DNA from: Chloroherpeton thalassium ATCC 35110
GTDB lineage: Bacteria; Bacteroidota; Chlorobiia; Chlorobiales; Chloroherpetonaceae
Direction: 5' to 3'
Length of the DNA stretch: 64,000 nt
Assembly: GCF_000020525.1 (NCBI RefSeq)
Contig: NC_011026.1
Location: forward strand, 124,001-188,000
Part shown: positions 1-9,422 of the stretch, in pieces
Layout: every line of letters begins with the position of its first letter
Position numbering within the stretch: the first letter of the stretch is position 1
Program-made: the position numbers and the translations under genes
Notes under the pieces: generated by a model
The model's database searches: none
What the model was told of the DNA's origin: nothing
The model's input: the letters and a program-made list of their open reading frames with translations, nothing else

Positions 1-1125
1 AGCGATGAAGTAACCACAATTGTGGATAAAACCGAGCAATTTCCTGGCGTTTCAACGCGCACCAGCGAAAGCGGCTTGCTCACCTGGCACTTTACCGCCG
101 AAAATGTCCGCGACTTTGCATTTGGCACTTCCGACCGCTACGTGTGGGACGCGATTCCTACAAACATTTCGGGCAAAAAAATCATGGTGCACTCGTTCTA
201 TCGTTGGGGGACTTCCGCATGGAAACGCGCGGCGGAATTTGCTCGCTATTCGGTGGAGTATCTTTCCAGCCGACTTGTGCCGTATCCCTATCCAAATCTA
301 TCGGTGGTGGAAGGCATTATCGGCGGCGGCATGGAATACCCAATGATTACGCTGATTGGCGGACGGCGAACCGATTTCACGCTTTTTAGCGTCGTTTTTC
401 ATGAAATCGCGCACAACTGGTTTCCCATGCTGGTTGGCAGCAACGAAACACAATTTGCTTGGATGGACGAAGGCCTGGTAACTTACTACACCAACGAAGG
501 CAAAGAGACTTTTTTTACCAACGACATGGTTTGGGAATTCGAAGCGGATCAATACGAAATTTTTTCCGAAACGGATACCGAAATTGAGCCGATGCGCCAC
601 GCCGACTTGTTTCCAATTTCAGGCATTGCGCGCCGCGTTGGTTGCTACAATAAACCCGCACTGGCACTTCGCGCCCTTCAAGGCGTGTTTGGATATCAAT
701 TGTTTAACAACGCCATGCGATTATATATCGATCGTTGGACAAACAAGCACCCGCAGCCATTTGATTTTTTCAATACGTTTGAGCAAGTAACGGGAAAAAA
801 TCTCGATTGGTTTTGGACCAGCTTTTTCTACGAGACTTGGCCGCTCGATCAAGCCATTTCAGAAGTGAAAATCGAAAACGGCCAAACCACCGTTTTCATT
901 GAGGATTTGGGACTGTTACCGATGCCCGTGCTTGTTTGCGCCACGCTTCAGGATAGCTCCCTGCTTGAAAAAGAAATTCCCGTTGAACACTGGCTACAAG
1001 GCAACCGCACAGCCGAAATTACATTTGAGAGCAACAAAGTGAAAAAAGTAGACCTTGACCCACAGCATTTTTTCCCCGACATTAATAGGAAAAATAATTC
1101 ATGGTCGTTGGAAAGCGCGCCTTAA
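1..1125 (+). CDS. M1-family zinc metallopeptidase (aminopeptidase), 5' end outside window
   Basis: The reading frame is open from the first base, so the N-terminal part lies outside the window; about 374 residues remain. The zinc site HEIAH at about 400-414 is followed 18 residues later by a Glu in WMDEG, giving the M1/gluzincin pattern HEXXH-x18-E. A GGGMEYP segment before it corresponds to the GAMEN exopeptidase motif. Family knowledge: M1 enzymes remove N-terminal residues from peptides with one Zn ion. The rest after the catalytic core resembles the usual C-terminal region. The signal peptide, if any, cannot be seen. A 185-base gap separates it from cobT and I see no terminator in that gap. 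Confidence 0.88.
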   Translation, partial: SDEVTTIVDKTEQFPGVSTRTSESGLLTWHFTAENVRDFAFGTSDRYVWDAIPTNISGKKIMVHSFYRWGTSAWKRAAEFARYSVEYLSSRLVPYPYPNLSVVEGIIGGGMEYPMITLIGGRRTDFTLFSVVFHEIAHNWFPMLVGSNETQFAWMDEGLVTYYTNEGKETFFTNDMVWEFEADQYEIFSETDTEIEPMRHADLFPISGIARRVGCYNKPALALRALQGVFGYQLFNNAMRLYIDRWTNKHPQPFDFFNTFEQVTGKNLDWFWTSFFYETWPLDQAISEVKIENGQTTVFIEDLGLLPMPVLVCATLQDSSLLEKEIPVEHWLQGNRTAEITFESNKVKKVDLDPQHFFPDINRKNNSWSLESAP

Positions 1126-1310
1126 CCAAAAGGCGATTCAATTACCAGGAAAAAATTCAAGAAACGCGATCAAATAAAATTCATTGCAAAAAATGAGATA
1201 ACAGCCTTTTCTACAATCCAATTAACCGACGAAGCGGTATTTTTTCAACGAACAAAGTAAACGCACGTAGCAAGCATAACTGAGCTTGCAACCATAAAAA
1301 TGACTCTGCG

Positions 1311-2399
1311 ATGCAAAAAGAAGTTTTTTCCGATTTGCTCAAACAAGCCCAACACAAGCTTGACCGCAAAACCAAGCCCGTTGGTTCGCTTGGTAAACTT
1401 GAAACATTAGCCGCGCAACTTGCAGCCATTCAAGGTTCGCTCGAACCAAACATCGATAAAAAGCGAATGCTCATATTCGCAGCAAGTCATGGCATTGCAG
1501 CCGAAGGCGTCAGCGCGTATCCACCGGAAGTAACCGGACAAATGGTGCTCAATTTCCTCAACGGCGGAGCGGCGATTAATGTGCTTTCGCGCCACGGCAA
1601 AATGAATTTACATGTGATTGATGTTGGCGTGGATGTCGATTTATCGGACTCAGCAAAAGAGGCGTCGAACTTCTTTTCGCGCCGTGTAACAAATGGCACC
1701 AAAAGCTTCCTCCGTGAGCCTGCCATGACAGCAGAAGAATGCGAAGCTGCGCTGAAAGCTGGTTACGAGCAAGTTCAGCTCGCGCACGAGCAGCAAGTTC
1801 GTTTATTAGGCATTGGTGAAATGGGCATTGGAAACACGACTGCCGCTGCCGCGCTTTTTTCCGCGCTGCTAAATATTCATCCAGAGGAAATTGTAGGACC
1901 AGGAACCGGCCTGAATGAAGCAGGCGTTCGCCACAAAGCGTTGGTGATTCAAAAGGCTTTAGATTTGCATCGCGAAAAATCTGGCGCTGATCCGGTTGCT
2001 TGGCTTCAGCATGTCGGCGGACTTGAAATCGCTGCGATGACAGGCGTTATTTTGGAAGCTTACCGCTTGCAGATGCCCGTGGTCGTCGACGGGTTTATTG
2101 CCACATCTGCAGCGATGGTTGCCTTACAAATCGAGCCAGCGGCAAAACAAATTTGTTTCTTTGGCCATCGTTCCAATGAAAAAGCGCACCGTCTTGTACT
2201 CGAAAAACTCGATGCCAATCCGGTTTTAGATTTGGAAATGCGATTGGGCGAAGGCACCGGCGCGGCGCTGGCCATGCACCTTTTGGATGCCGCTGCAAAA
2301 ATCATGTGCGAAATGGCTACCTTCGACACCGCAGGCGTTTCCGATTCCGAGCAAGATGCGAACAAACAAGCTCGCTCGGCTTCCGAAAAAAACGATTAA
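1311..2399 (+). CDS. cobT: Nicotinate-nucleotide:dimethylbenzimidazole phosphoribosyltransferase CobT
   Basis: 362 residues, the usual family length. It makes alpha-ribazole phosphate, the activated lower ligand of cobalamin, from a lower-ligand base and nicotinate mononucleotide. The N-terminal KPVGSLGKL (residues 22-30) and the late RLGEGTGAALAM (311-322) are family signatures; Glu314 in the second matches the catalytic glutamate. It starts at ATG and is followed after 9 bases by cobS and then cobC, so the three are probably one unit for nucleotide-loop assembly. The C-terminal 30 residues are polar and look like a tail. No cobalamin riboswitch is recognisable upstream. Confidence 0.95.
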   Translation: MQKEVFSDLLKQAQHKLDRKTKPVGSLGKLETLAAQLAAIQGSLEPNIDKKRMLIFAASHGIAAEGVSAYPPEVTGQMVLNFLNGGAAINVLSRHGKMNLHVIDVGVDVDLSDSAKEASNFFSRRVTNGTKSFLREPAMTAEECEAALKAGYEQVQLAHEQQVRLLGIGEMGIGNTTAAAALFSALLNIHPEEIVGPGTGLNEAGVRHKALVIQKALDLHREKSGADPVAWLQHVGGLEIAAMTGVILEAYRLQMPVVVDGFIATSAAMVALQIEPAAKQICFFGHRSNEKAHRLVLEKLDANPVLDLEMRLGEGTGAALAMHLLDAAAKIMCEMATFDTAGVSDSEQDANKQARSASEKND

Positions 2400-2408
2400 C
2401 CCGCTACT

Positions 2409-3206
2409 GTGAAAACCCAATTCAATGTTTTTTTGTCCGCTGTTATGTTTCTCACCCGTCTGCCGGTTGGCAGATGGGTGCACTACAATGCTGAGCATCT
2501 GGCCCAATCCTCTATTTACTTTCCATTGGTGGGCGCACTGGTGGGCGCGATTGCGGTAGGCGCGCTGAGCCTCAGCTTACTGCTTATTCCAGTTCTTCCG
2601 GCTGTTCTAATTTCCATGATCGCCACCATTTTAGCAACAGGCGCTTTGCACGAAGACGGTTTCGCCGATTGCGCCGATGGATTCGGCGGCGGATTCGAGA
2701 CTGAGCGGGTGCTGGAAATCATGAAAGACAGTCGGTTGGGAACTTACGGCGCCATTGCATTGTGGATCAGCTTAAGCTTAAAAGCCGCGTTGCTCTACGA
2801 AATTACTTCTCGAGACGCACTTTTGTGCGCTGGCGCATTAATTAGCGGGCACACGCTTGGAAGATTCTCGAGTTTAGTGTTAATTTACCGCTATCCGTAT
2901 GTGAGAAAAACTGCTTCAAAATCTAAATCGGTCATGAACGGTCTTTCTTCGCCACGGTTAGCAATAGCTATGATATACACACTCATAATAACTGCCACAT
3001 CGCTTTTAGAGCAAGCGCTTTTGCCACTTGGCTTTGCAGCTCTTGCAACAGGGTTTGCCGGGCGCTACTTCAACCGCCGAATCGGAGGCATTACTGGCGA
3101 CACGCTCGGTGCAGCCAGCCAATTCGTTGAACTTTCCGTTTATTTAGGCATCTTAATTCAATCAAATTTTCTTACCACTATTTCTCTTCTATGGAAGTCT
3201 TTTTAG
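2409..3206 (+). CDS. cobS: Adenosylcobinamide-GDP ribazoletransferase CobS (cobalamin synthase)
   Basis: 265 residues starting at GTG, 9 bases after cobT. Integral membrane enzyme that joins adenosylcobinamide-GDP to alpha-ribazole (phosphate), the final joining step of cobalamin synthesis. The signature HEDGFADCADGFGGGF (residues 81-96) carries the acidic metal-binding residues, followed by the family-typical MKDSRLGTYGAIAL. Several hydrophobic segments flank it. The 3' end overlaps the start of the phosphatase gene by 16 bases, which indicates translational coupling. Identification is from clear family motifs. Confidence 0.94.
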   Translation: MKTQFNVFLSAVMFLTRLPVGRWVHYNAEHLAQSSIYFPLVGALVGAIAVGALSLSLLLIPVLPAVLISMIATILATGALHEDGFADCADGFGGGFETERVLEIMKDSRLGTYGAIALWISLSLKAALLYEITSRDALLCAGALISGHTLGRFSSLVLIYRYPYVRKTASKSKSVMNGLSSPRLAIAMIYTLIITATSLLEQALLPLGFAALATGFAGRYFNRRIGGITGDTLGAASQFVELSVYLGILIQSNFLTTISLLWKSF

Positions 3207-3781
3207 TTCGTCATCTCGAAATTCCATCTTATGAAAAGGGCGTCTGCGTCGGCCAATCCGACGTTGCATTAACCGAAACGGGTTTGGCAAACATTCAGCC
3301 ACTTGCCGAAACACTCGCCGACCTTGAGCCCGAAGTGATTATCACGAGCGATCTTCAACGCTGCAAAAAACTCGCTGAAGCCATCGGCAGCTGCTTGAAT
3401 TTGCAGATTGAAGTCAATCCAGAATGGCGTGAAATCAATTTCGGCGAATGGGAAAATCGTGAATGGGAAGAACTTAGGGAAAATGATCCCGAAAATGTCA
3501 AAAAATGGATTGACGATTACGTGCATGTCACGCCACCGGAAGGGGAATCGTTTTTCCAACTTTTTGAGCGTGTGGGCAATCAACTTATGGATCTAACTCG
3601 ACGCGAAAAAAAGCGCATCATAATTGTAACGCACTCGGGCGCCATTCGCTCGGCGCTTTGCTTCGCACTTGGCATTCCGCTCGATCGCTCATTCTCTTTG
3701 GAAATCAGCTACGGCGCGATTGCTGGCTTGCATTATTTAAACGACCGATGGTCGCTGTTTCGATTAACTAACCAACTATAA
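3191..3781 (+). CDS. cobC: Histidine phosphatase, probable alpha-ribazole-5'-phosphate phosphatase CobC
   Basis: 196 residues, histidine phosphatase (phosphoglycerate mutase-like) fold. The phosphate-accepting His8 lies in VRHLEI, a variant of RHGE; Glu82 in REINFGEWE and His148 in VTHSGAIRS complete the active site. The start overlaps cobS by 16 bases and the gene ends the cobT-cobS set, so removal of the 5' phosphate from alpha-ribazole phosphate is the likely job. That specificity comes from context; the family is broad. Confidence 0.85.
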   Translation: MEVFLVRHLEIPSYEKGVCVGQSDVALTETGLANIQPLAETLADLEPEVIITSDLQRCKKLAEAIGSCLNLQIEVNPEWREINFGEWENREWEELRENDPENVKKWIDDYVHVTPPEGESFFQLFERVGNQLMDLTRREKKRIIIVTHSGAIRSALCFALGIPLDRSFSLEISYGAIAGLHYLNDRWSLFRLTNQL

Positions 3782-3798
3782 TTCCCCCAACTACTTAT

Positions 3799-4830
3799 AT
3801 GGAAACTTTTTATCATAACGGCGTAGAAAAGAGCGTGACAATTAAAGAAGCTCAATTATTTCAACGCTCTATGAGTTTATTCTTAGGAAGCCGACTTGCA
3901 AAGATCACCATCATTCTTGCTTTTGTAACCCTCTTTCTTGATGGCGTGAATATTTCCAGCCGCTATAAATCTAACCGACTATTTGGCATCACCACTTTTA
4001 CACAACGCTGGGATAAAACCTTTCAGGTTGCCGAAGGCGGCACGCTGGTTTTAAATAGCGAAATGGGAAACATTCGTATCGAATCCTGGCCGGAAAAGAA
4101 AATCGAAATCCAAGCCGACGCGCAAGGCTCGGGTGGCGCAATTGAAAGCTACGCGATCGATTTTTCTCAGCCCACCAGCCATCGCGTTGTAGTTGATGCC
4201 AAGCATAAAACGTTTTTTAGCTACCGGCCTCATCTGGACTTGGTTTATCACATCAAAGTGCCGGAAAACTTTAACTTGGAACTTGTTAACGGCGAGGGAA
4301 AAGTCACTGTGAATGGCTTGAAAGGTTCAGTTCATGTACACTCGAGCAATGGCGATATTGAACTCATTAATTTTGAAGGCATTGGCAAGCTGGAAACAGA
4401 AAAAGGCACGGTGCTCGGGCAAAATGTAAAAGGCACACTTTCAGCTTCGTCCATTGATGGCGAAATCGAGTTTGAAGTTTTTCAGGGCTCACTCACCGCC
4501 AAAACCGATGCTGGAAAACTCACACTCATGAGCGTGGATGGCAACATTCATGCAACCACCCGCGAAGGGAATATTCAAGCAGAGTTGGAAGGCGAAAACA
4601 CTGGGGCGTATTTCTTTTCCGAAGAAGGTGTTGTGGAACTTCAGCTGCCATCCGACATCAAAGCCAACATAGAAGCCAGCTCTGAACATGGAACAGCTTC
4701 TTTCCTACCTGCTGGCAAACTGAAAGCCAAAAAGCAAAATTCGTTTCGCAAGCTATCCGGCGCGGTGAATGGTGGCGGAAAAACAATTATCGCAAAAAGC
4801 AAAGAGGGCAATGTGGTAGTCGCCATGTAG
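3799..4830 (+). CDS. DUF4097-like beta-repeat envelope protein with one N-terminal membrane segment
   Basis: 343 residues. One hydrophobic stretch at about residues 33-53 would act as an uncleaved anchor or signal. The rest is a series of short beta-strand repeats of the type GNIRIESWPEKKIEI and GDIELINFEG, with many Gly/Ser/Asn turns, as in DUF4097/DUF4098 proteins that form an extended beta-helix-like fold in the envelope. No catalytic motif is visible. It lies 17 bases after cobC on the same strand but has no evident link to cobalamin. A hairpin terminator follows. Molecular function unknown. Confidence 0.6.
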   Translation: METFYHNGVEKSVTIKEAQLFQRSMSLFLGSRLAKITIILAFVTLFLDGVNISSRYKSNRLFGITTFTQRWDKTFQVAEGGTLVLNSEMGNIRIESWPEKKIEIQADAQGSGGAIESYAIDFSQPTSHRVVVDAKHKTFFSYRPHLDLVYHIKVPENFNLELVNGEGKVTVNGLKGSVHVHSSNGDIELINFEGIGKLETEKGTVLGQNVKGTLSASSIDGEIEFEVFQGSLTAKTDAGKLTLMSVDGNIHATTREGNIQAELEGENTGAYFFSEEGVVELQLPSDIKANIEASSEHGTASFLPAGKLKAKKQNSFRKLSGAVNGGGKTIIAKSKEGNVVVAM

Positions 4831-4872
4831 CTTTGCCATTAGAATTTTTGCCTTGTGGCTTGGGTTATCTCG

Positions 4873-4910
4873 AAGGCGCTGATTCCAAAAGGATCAGCGC
4901 CTTTCTCTAT
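4873..4910 (+). terminator. Rho-independent terminator after the DUF4097-like gene
   Basis: Stem AAGGCGCTGATTCC (4873-4886) pairs with GGATCAGCGCCTT (4891-4903) with one bulged base and an AAAA loop, followed by a T-rich stretch. It lies about 40 bases after the stop codon and between convergent genes. Confidence 0.8.
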
Positions 4911-4985
4911 TTATGCTGATTAGCGAATTCATTTCCAGCTGCTCACACATCATGTTTTCGCAACCAAAAAGCAGCGCGCATCAAT

Positions 4986-5936
4986 TCATTCGGTTTCTTT
5001 CGCTGAAGATGACGCCCAAAATAAAACGCCGTTTTGCAAAACTTCTTGCGCCTGCTCCGATTTGCGAAGCGCTGCAAAAACGCTTTCCGGGTCGGTTATT
5101 TTTGGCTCGGCATTCAACGCTTCTTCCAATTCTTGGTGCATTACTGGATGGCGGCTAATCACATTCAAAATACTTTGGACGATATTTTCATCAGCATTCA
5201 AATCCAGTGTGCCTTTTGCAGGATGCACGATTTCCGCAATCCCTGCAAAAATGGCCTGCGCACGCATGAGTCCGTCATATTCAGGCAATTTCACCCACGA
5301 CTCTGCGGCTGGCCTGGTGGGTAAAACCAAATGAACCGCGTCCGGCGAAAGGTCGCGCAAAATATCGGCCAGCTTTCTAAGTTCCTCTTCACTATCGTTT
5401 ACCTCTTTGAGCAGCATCACTTCCACCCAAAGCTTTCCATGATATTCGTCGCGAAAAGCTTTTAAACCATCCACATGCTTGGCAAAAGTCAAATCGGGAT
5501 GAGGCCGATGAATCGTGCGAAATAGCGTTTCGCTGCCTGCGGAAAGCGTCGGCAAAACCGTATCAGCTGGCTGTAAATCAGCACGAACTTCAGGCAAGCT
5601 TAAAAGCGAACCGTTTGTAATCACGGCAACAGGAATTTCAGTAAATGACTTAACTTCGCGAATCATGCGGCCAATTCCGGCGTGCAGGGTTGGTTCACCA
5701 GAACCGACAAAGGAAATCCAATCGATTTCCGAAGGCTTGTGCTGACAAACCGCTTCACGAATTTCCGATACAATTTCTTGCGTAGAAACAAATTCTTTTC
5801 GCTCATTTGCCAAAGGACGGGTTCTCCCCAATTGGCAGTAAACACAGTTCCAATTGCAAGTTTTGGATGGAATGGGATCAACACCTAACGATTTTCCCAA
5901 ACGGCGCGAAGAAATCGGCCCGAATACGTACTTCAT
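4986..5936 (-). CDS. Radical SAM protein of the COG0731 type
   Basis: 316 residues. The N-terminus carries the radical SAM [4Fe-4S] motif C-x3-C-x2-C (Cys27, Cys31, Cys34; CNWNCVYC) and the opening FGPISSRRLGKSLGVD typical of the COG0731 group. A GSGEPTLH segment follows, as expected for the SAM-binding GGE-like motif. Bacterial members of this group, named after the archaeal wyosine enzyme, are mostly uncharacterised, so the reaction is unknown. The C-terminal third contains a winged-helix-like HPVMHQELEEAL region. Convergent with the gene before it; no functional neighbour. Confidence 0.8.
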   Translation of the reverse strand: MKYVFGPISSRRLGKSLGVDPIPSKTCNWNCVYCQLGRTRPLANERKEFVSTQEIVSEIREAVCQHKPSEIDWISFVGSGEPTLHAGIGRMIREVKSFTEIPVAVITNGSLLSLPEVRADLQPADTVLPTLSAGSETLFRTIHRPHPDLTFAKHVDGLKAFRDEYHGKLWVEVMLLKEVNDSEEELRKLADILRDLSPDAVHLVLPTRPAAESWVKLPEYDGLMRAQAIFAGIAEIVHPAKGTLDLNADENIVQSILNVISRHPVMHQELEEALNAEPKITDPESVFAALRKSEQAQEVLQNGVLFWASSSAKETE

Positions 5937-6018
5937 GTTTTTAACTTCTATTTTGATTATGCGTTGCTCGCCTTTCTCTCTTGGCTGAACGATTTAGAAA
6001 TGCGCTGCTTTAAAAAAC

Positions 6019-6057
6019 AAGCAAGTGGCAGAAAATGCGCTCTGTTTCCTGCCACTT
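6019..6057 (-). terminator. Probable terminator of the TonB receptor gene
   Basis: Inverted repeat AAGTGGCAG (6023-6031) and CTGCCACTT (6049-6057) with a 17-base loop. Read on the minus strand it is followed by a T-rich run (TTGCTTGTTTTTT), about 100 bases after the receptor stop codon. Confidence 0.5.
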
Positions 6058-6155
6058 TAACGAATTCCTGAAAAGATGGATTCTATCCCGCAAAAATCGA
6101 TAGGCTCAAAATTGCAGCCAGCGCTTTTCTCTGGTTGAGCAACACGCGCGTTTTT

Positions 6156-8453
6156 CTAAAACTCTACTTTTATTCCGCCGGCGGGAAGAAAGCTCCACTG
6201 ATAAACGGTGTCGACTCGCTTCTTTTTTTCATCCCACTGCAATTGATCAATGTTCTTACGATTGTAAAGATTTTCAAAATCGATGAAGGCAACCAAGTTC
6301 CATCCATCAAATTCGTAGCGCTTATCGATGCGAATATCGAGCCGATGATAAGCCGCAAAACGATAAGCATTCACCTTAGAAAAATCTAACTGCAATTGAT
6401 TGAGCGCCGTTGAGGCTTCCAAATCCACTGGCGTATAAGGCTTTCCACTTGTGTAGCGCCATTTTCCGCTCAATTCCAACGTATTTGAAAATTTGTAGCC
6501 CAGCATGATGGTGAACATGTGGCGATAATCAAAGCTGCTGGGGCGCTCAACGCCATCCAGCGCCTTAAAACGAATTTGCGAATAGGCGTAATTCACCAGC
6601 CCATAGAGCGTTTGGGTGAGCTTTTTTTGAACAAAAAACTCGATGCCGCGCGCGTAGCCGGTGCTTGCGCTTTCCAACGCTTCCATGCCCAAAAGCCCGT
6701 ATTCTGTGCCAACCGTCGCATAAGAAACTTGCGGATTTGCAACGCTGGCTGGATAATCGTCATAGTTTTTGTTGAAAACTTCCACCGTGACTTTCACATC
6801 TTCCATTGGATAATACTCAACCCCCGCAATGGCATGAGTGGCCTTAATGTATTTCAAATTCTTATTGGCCTCATCACCGATGAGCCAAATCAATGGAACT
6901 GCTTGGCGATACAAGCCATACGCAAAGTTCAATTTTAAATTTTGTTGCAAATCGATGCTCAGCGAGGCTCGCGGCGAAATAGCATGAGGATCGTTGAGAT
7001 AATTAAAATAATCGTAGCGCAGGCCGCCCGTCAGGCTAAACCGGCGATAAAACGTTTTGGTGTATTGCGTATAAAAGCCCAGTTTAAAAGCTTCCGTCAG
7101 TTTATCAATGTGAAGCGTCTCGTGCTGCACGCTGAAATAGTCGATCCAGCTGTTTTGAAAAATATCGTTGTTGGTTCTGAGATAACACAGCTGCAAGCCC
7201 AGTTCAAACAAATCCGCCGGAGAAAATCGGTGCGAAAGATCGCTACGAAGCAGCACTTCGCTATCGAGAGAATTGTTTGAAAACTCCGAAGTTCCGGCAG
7301 AATCCACATCGATGCCATAATGATAATTATTCTGAGAAAGTGAAGTTTGCACGTACGTTTGCTTTCCGGCAAGCCATTTGTGAGAAAGACCGATCACAGA
7401 TTGCCAGGCATCGTACTCGATATGATCATTCGAAGGATCATCTTCATCCTCTGCCCCTTTAAATTCAATACGATCGATGCCGCCCAAACCGATCACCGCC
7501 AGCTTATGCGTCGGACTCAATTCGTATGTCGCTTTTAAATTGAAGTTCGTGTAATTCGGCACGGCGGTTAAGCCTGTGGAACTCAAAAGCAAATCCAAAT
7601 AGCTTTTTCGCGCAGAAACGATGTAAGAACTTTTCCCTTTCTGAATTGGGCCTTCAACAATGAAACCTGCACCAGCCAGGCCAAGATCGAACTTTCCAGT
7701 CAATTTATTTTTGTCGCCATCGCGATATTGAATATCCATGATGGAGGAAAGCCGGTCGCCATATTTGACAGGAAATCCCCCCGCGCTGAAGGTAACCTCT
7801 TGCAAAAAGTCGACATTAATCATTCCAATTGGGCCGCCCGAAGCGCCTTGCGTGCCAAAATGGTTGATGTTCGGCACTTCAATGCCATCAATCATGATGA
7901 AGTTTTCAATGGGACTTCCGCCGCGAACAATCAAATCGTTGCGGCTGTCTGCCGCCGTAGCAACCCCAGGCAACGCTTGCACCATGCGACTGACATCTTC
8001 GGCAGAACCTGGCGAGCGGCGAATTTCTTCCTGCGAAAGTTCATTCGAACTCACTTTCACATCTTCCGCTTTGTTAAAAAGCTGCGTGGCCGTTACCACA
8101 ATTTCGCCCGCTTGATACGCATCGATTTGCATTTCAACCACCAGCTTTACACTCTGCGCTGATCCCACCGCAATATCTGATTTCACAATGGGCTGATAAT
8201 CAACCGCCGTTGCCTTCAAGCGATAAGTGCCTGACTGAAGCCCTTCAATGAAAAATTGACCGTTCATATCAGCGATAGCCCCAAGCGTTGTGCCAAGTAC
8301 TTCAATGCGCGCACCGATAATTGGCTGCTGCGTATCGCGGTCGATCACGGACCCTTCGATGATGCCCGCATCCTGCGCATGAACGGCTGGCGAAGCCAAT
8401 ACTGATAGCAAAAGAAAAATGGTAAAAAATGACTGCACGTAAAGCTTTTTCAT
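6156..8453 (-). CDS. TonB-dependent outer-membrane receptor with N-terminal carboxypeptidase-like regulatory domain
   Basis: 765 residues. A signal peptide (residues 1 to about 26, ending ASPAVHAQ) precedes a CarboxypepD_reg-like beta-sandwich (about 30-110; EGSVIDRDTQQPIIGARIEV), a plug domain (about 135-245; RSPGSAEDVSRMVQALPGV and IVRGGSPIENFIMIDG) and a long beta-barrel ending in Phe, the usual outer-membrane insertion signal. It would import a ligand through the outer membrane with energy from TonB-ExbBD. The substrate cannot be read from sequence, and no SusD or siderophore gene is beside it. Divergent from cmk. The N-terminal domain is typical of Bacteroidota/Chlorobiota receptors. Confidence 0.9.
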   Translation of the reverse strand: MKKLYVQSFFTIFLLLSVLASPAVHAQDAGIIEGSVIDRDTQQPIIGARIEVLGTTLGAIADMNGQFFIEGLQSGTYRLKATAVDYQPIVKSDIAVGSAQSVKLVVEMQIDAYQAGEIVVTATQLFNKAEDVKVSSNELSQEEIRRSPGSAEDVSRMVQALPGVATAADSRNDLIVRGGSPIENFIMIDGIEVPNINHFGTQGASGGPIGMINVDFLQEVTFSAGGFPVKYGDRLSSIMDIQYRDGDKNKLTGKFDLGLAGAGFIVEGPIQKGKSSYIVSARKSYLDLLLSSTGLTAVPNYTNFNLKATYELSPTHKLAVIGLGGIDRIEFKGAEDEDDPSNDHIEYDAWQSVIGLSHKWLAGKQTYVQTSLSQNNYHYGIDVDSAGTSEFSNNSLDSEVLLRSDLSHRFSPADLFELGLQLCYLRTNNDIFQNSWIDYFSVQHETLHIDKLTEAFKLGFYTQYTKTFYRRFSLTGGLRYDYFNYLNDPHAISPRASLSIDLQQNLKLNFAYGLYRQAVPLIWLIGDEANKNLKYIKATHAIAGVEYYPMEDVKVTVEVFNKNYDDYPASVANPQVSYATVGTEYGLLGMEALESASTGYARGIEFFVQKKLTQTLYGLVNYAYSQIRFKALDGVERPSSFDYRHMFTIMLGYKFSNTLELSGKWRYTSGKPYTPVDLEASTALNQLQLDFSKVNAYRFAAYHRLDIRIDKRYEFDGWNLVAFIDFENLYNRKNIDQLQWDEKKKRVDTVYQWSFLPAGGIKVEF

Positions 8454-8558
8454 AGATTGTAGAGCAATAAGATTGTGATTGCGATGTTTGTTGCTTTTTG
8501 TGTGCTTTTCTTCATGAAAAACGGGCTGGAATTCGGCGGATGTACCTCTCTTTATCTC

Positions 8559-8646
8559 TTGACAAGAACGAGAAAAAAAGTGAGAAATTTTTGGTTTTTG
8601 AGCTGTTTTTTGTTAAAATTGCGGGCTTTAATACAAATTTAACTTA
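8559..8646 (+). promoter_or_regulatory. Possible promoter region of the cmk-ispH-rpsA run
   Basis: A TTGACA hexamer lies at 8559-8564 in the divergent gap between the TonB receptor and cmk. The region up to the cmk start is AT-rich, but I see no good -10 hexamer at the standard 17-base spacing. Only the -35-like element is directly visible. Confidence 0.25.
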
Positions 8647-9354
8647 ATGCCTGAAGCTACACTGACGAAGAAAATCATAATTGCGATAGATGGCCCCGCC
8701 GCTTCGGGTAAGAGCACGACAGCCAAGCAGTTAGCCCAAAAACTCAGTTACACGTACATTGATACCGGTGCCATGTACCGGGCCGTAACACTCAAAGTGC
8801 TTCGCGATGCGTTTTTCGAAAAAATATTTTCTGATGAACTGTTTTTGAAAAAGTTGCTTTCGGAAACTGAGGTAATTCTGAAGGGCGAAAAAGTTTTTCT
8901 TGATGGCGAGGAAGTCACCAAAGACATCAGGACAAACGAAGTGTCAAGCAAGGTTAGCAAAGTGAGTTCGCTGCCGCTGGTGCGAGAAAAGCTGGTTGAA
9001 TATCAGCGCAATATGGGCAAGGCTCGCGGTGTGGTCATGGATGGCAGAGACATTGGGACGATTGTTTTTCCCGATGCAGAATTAAAAGTATTTATGATCG
9101 CCGACGCGAAAGAACGCGCCAAACGGCGATATGCGGAGTTGAAAGCGAAAAGCCCTTCCGGCGATCCAGGCGTCACACTGGAAACGCTCGAGCAGGAAAT
9201 TTTACAACGCGACGAGGACGATCGCACCCGTGCTATTGCGCCGCTTCGCAAACCCGACGACGCCCGCGAATTAGATACCTCAAAAATGACCATAGAAGAA
9301 CAAGTGGCCGCAATTTATGAACTGGCAACGGACGTGATTTCTCAGTTGAAATGA
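8647..9354 (+). CDS. cmk: Cytidylate kinase Cmk
   Basis: 235 residues, typical length. The P-loop GPAASGKST is at residues 16-24, followed by the CMP-kinase segment YIDTGAMYRAVTL and the NMP-binding MDGRDIGTIVFPDAELKVF. It phosphorylates CMP and dCMP with ATP in the cytoplasm for nucleotide supply. It is followed after 68 bases by ispH and then rpsA. A cmk-rpsA linkage is widespread in bacteria, and insertion of ispH is a known arrangement. Start chosen at ATG 8647. Confidence 0.95.
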   Translation: MPEATLTKKIIIAIDGPAASGKSTTAKQLAQKLSYTYIDTGAMYRAVTLKVLRDAFFEKIFSDELFLKKLLSETEVILKGEKVFLDGEEVTKDIRTNEVSSKVSKVSSLPLVREKLVEYQRNMGKARGVVMDGRDIGTIVFPDAELKVFMIADAKERAKRRYAELKAKSPSGDPGVTLETLEQEILQRDEDDRTRAIAPLRKPDDARELDTSKMTIEEQVAAIYELATDVISQLK

Positions 9355-9422
9355 ACACGCCCACCAACAGTTACTCTGTGTTTGAACGAAAATATGTTTA
9401 ACCCAAACCGAGTTCTTACGCG

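Noticed and set aside
1126-1310. Possible cobalamin riboswitch before cobT
   Set aside because: No B12-box or the expected conserved arms can be recognised in the 185 bases.
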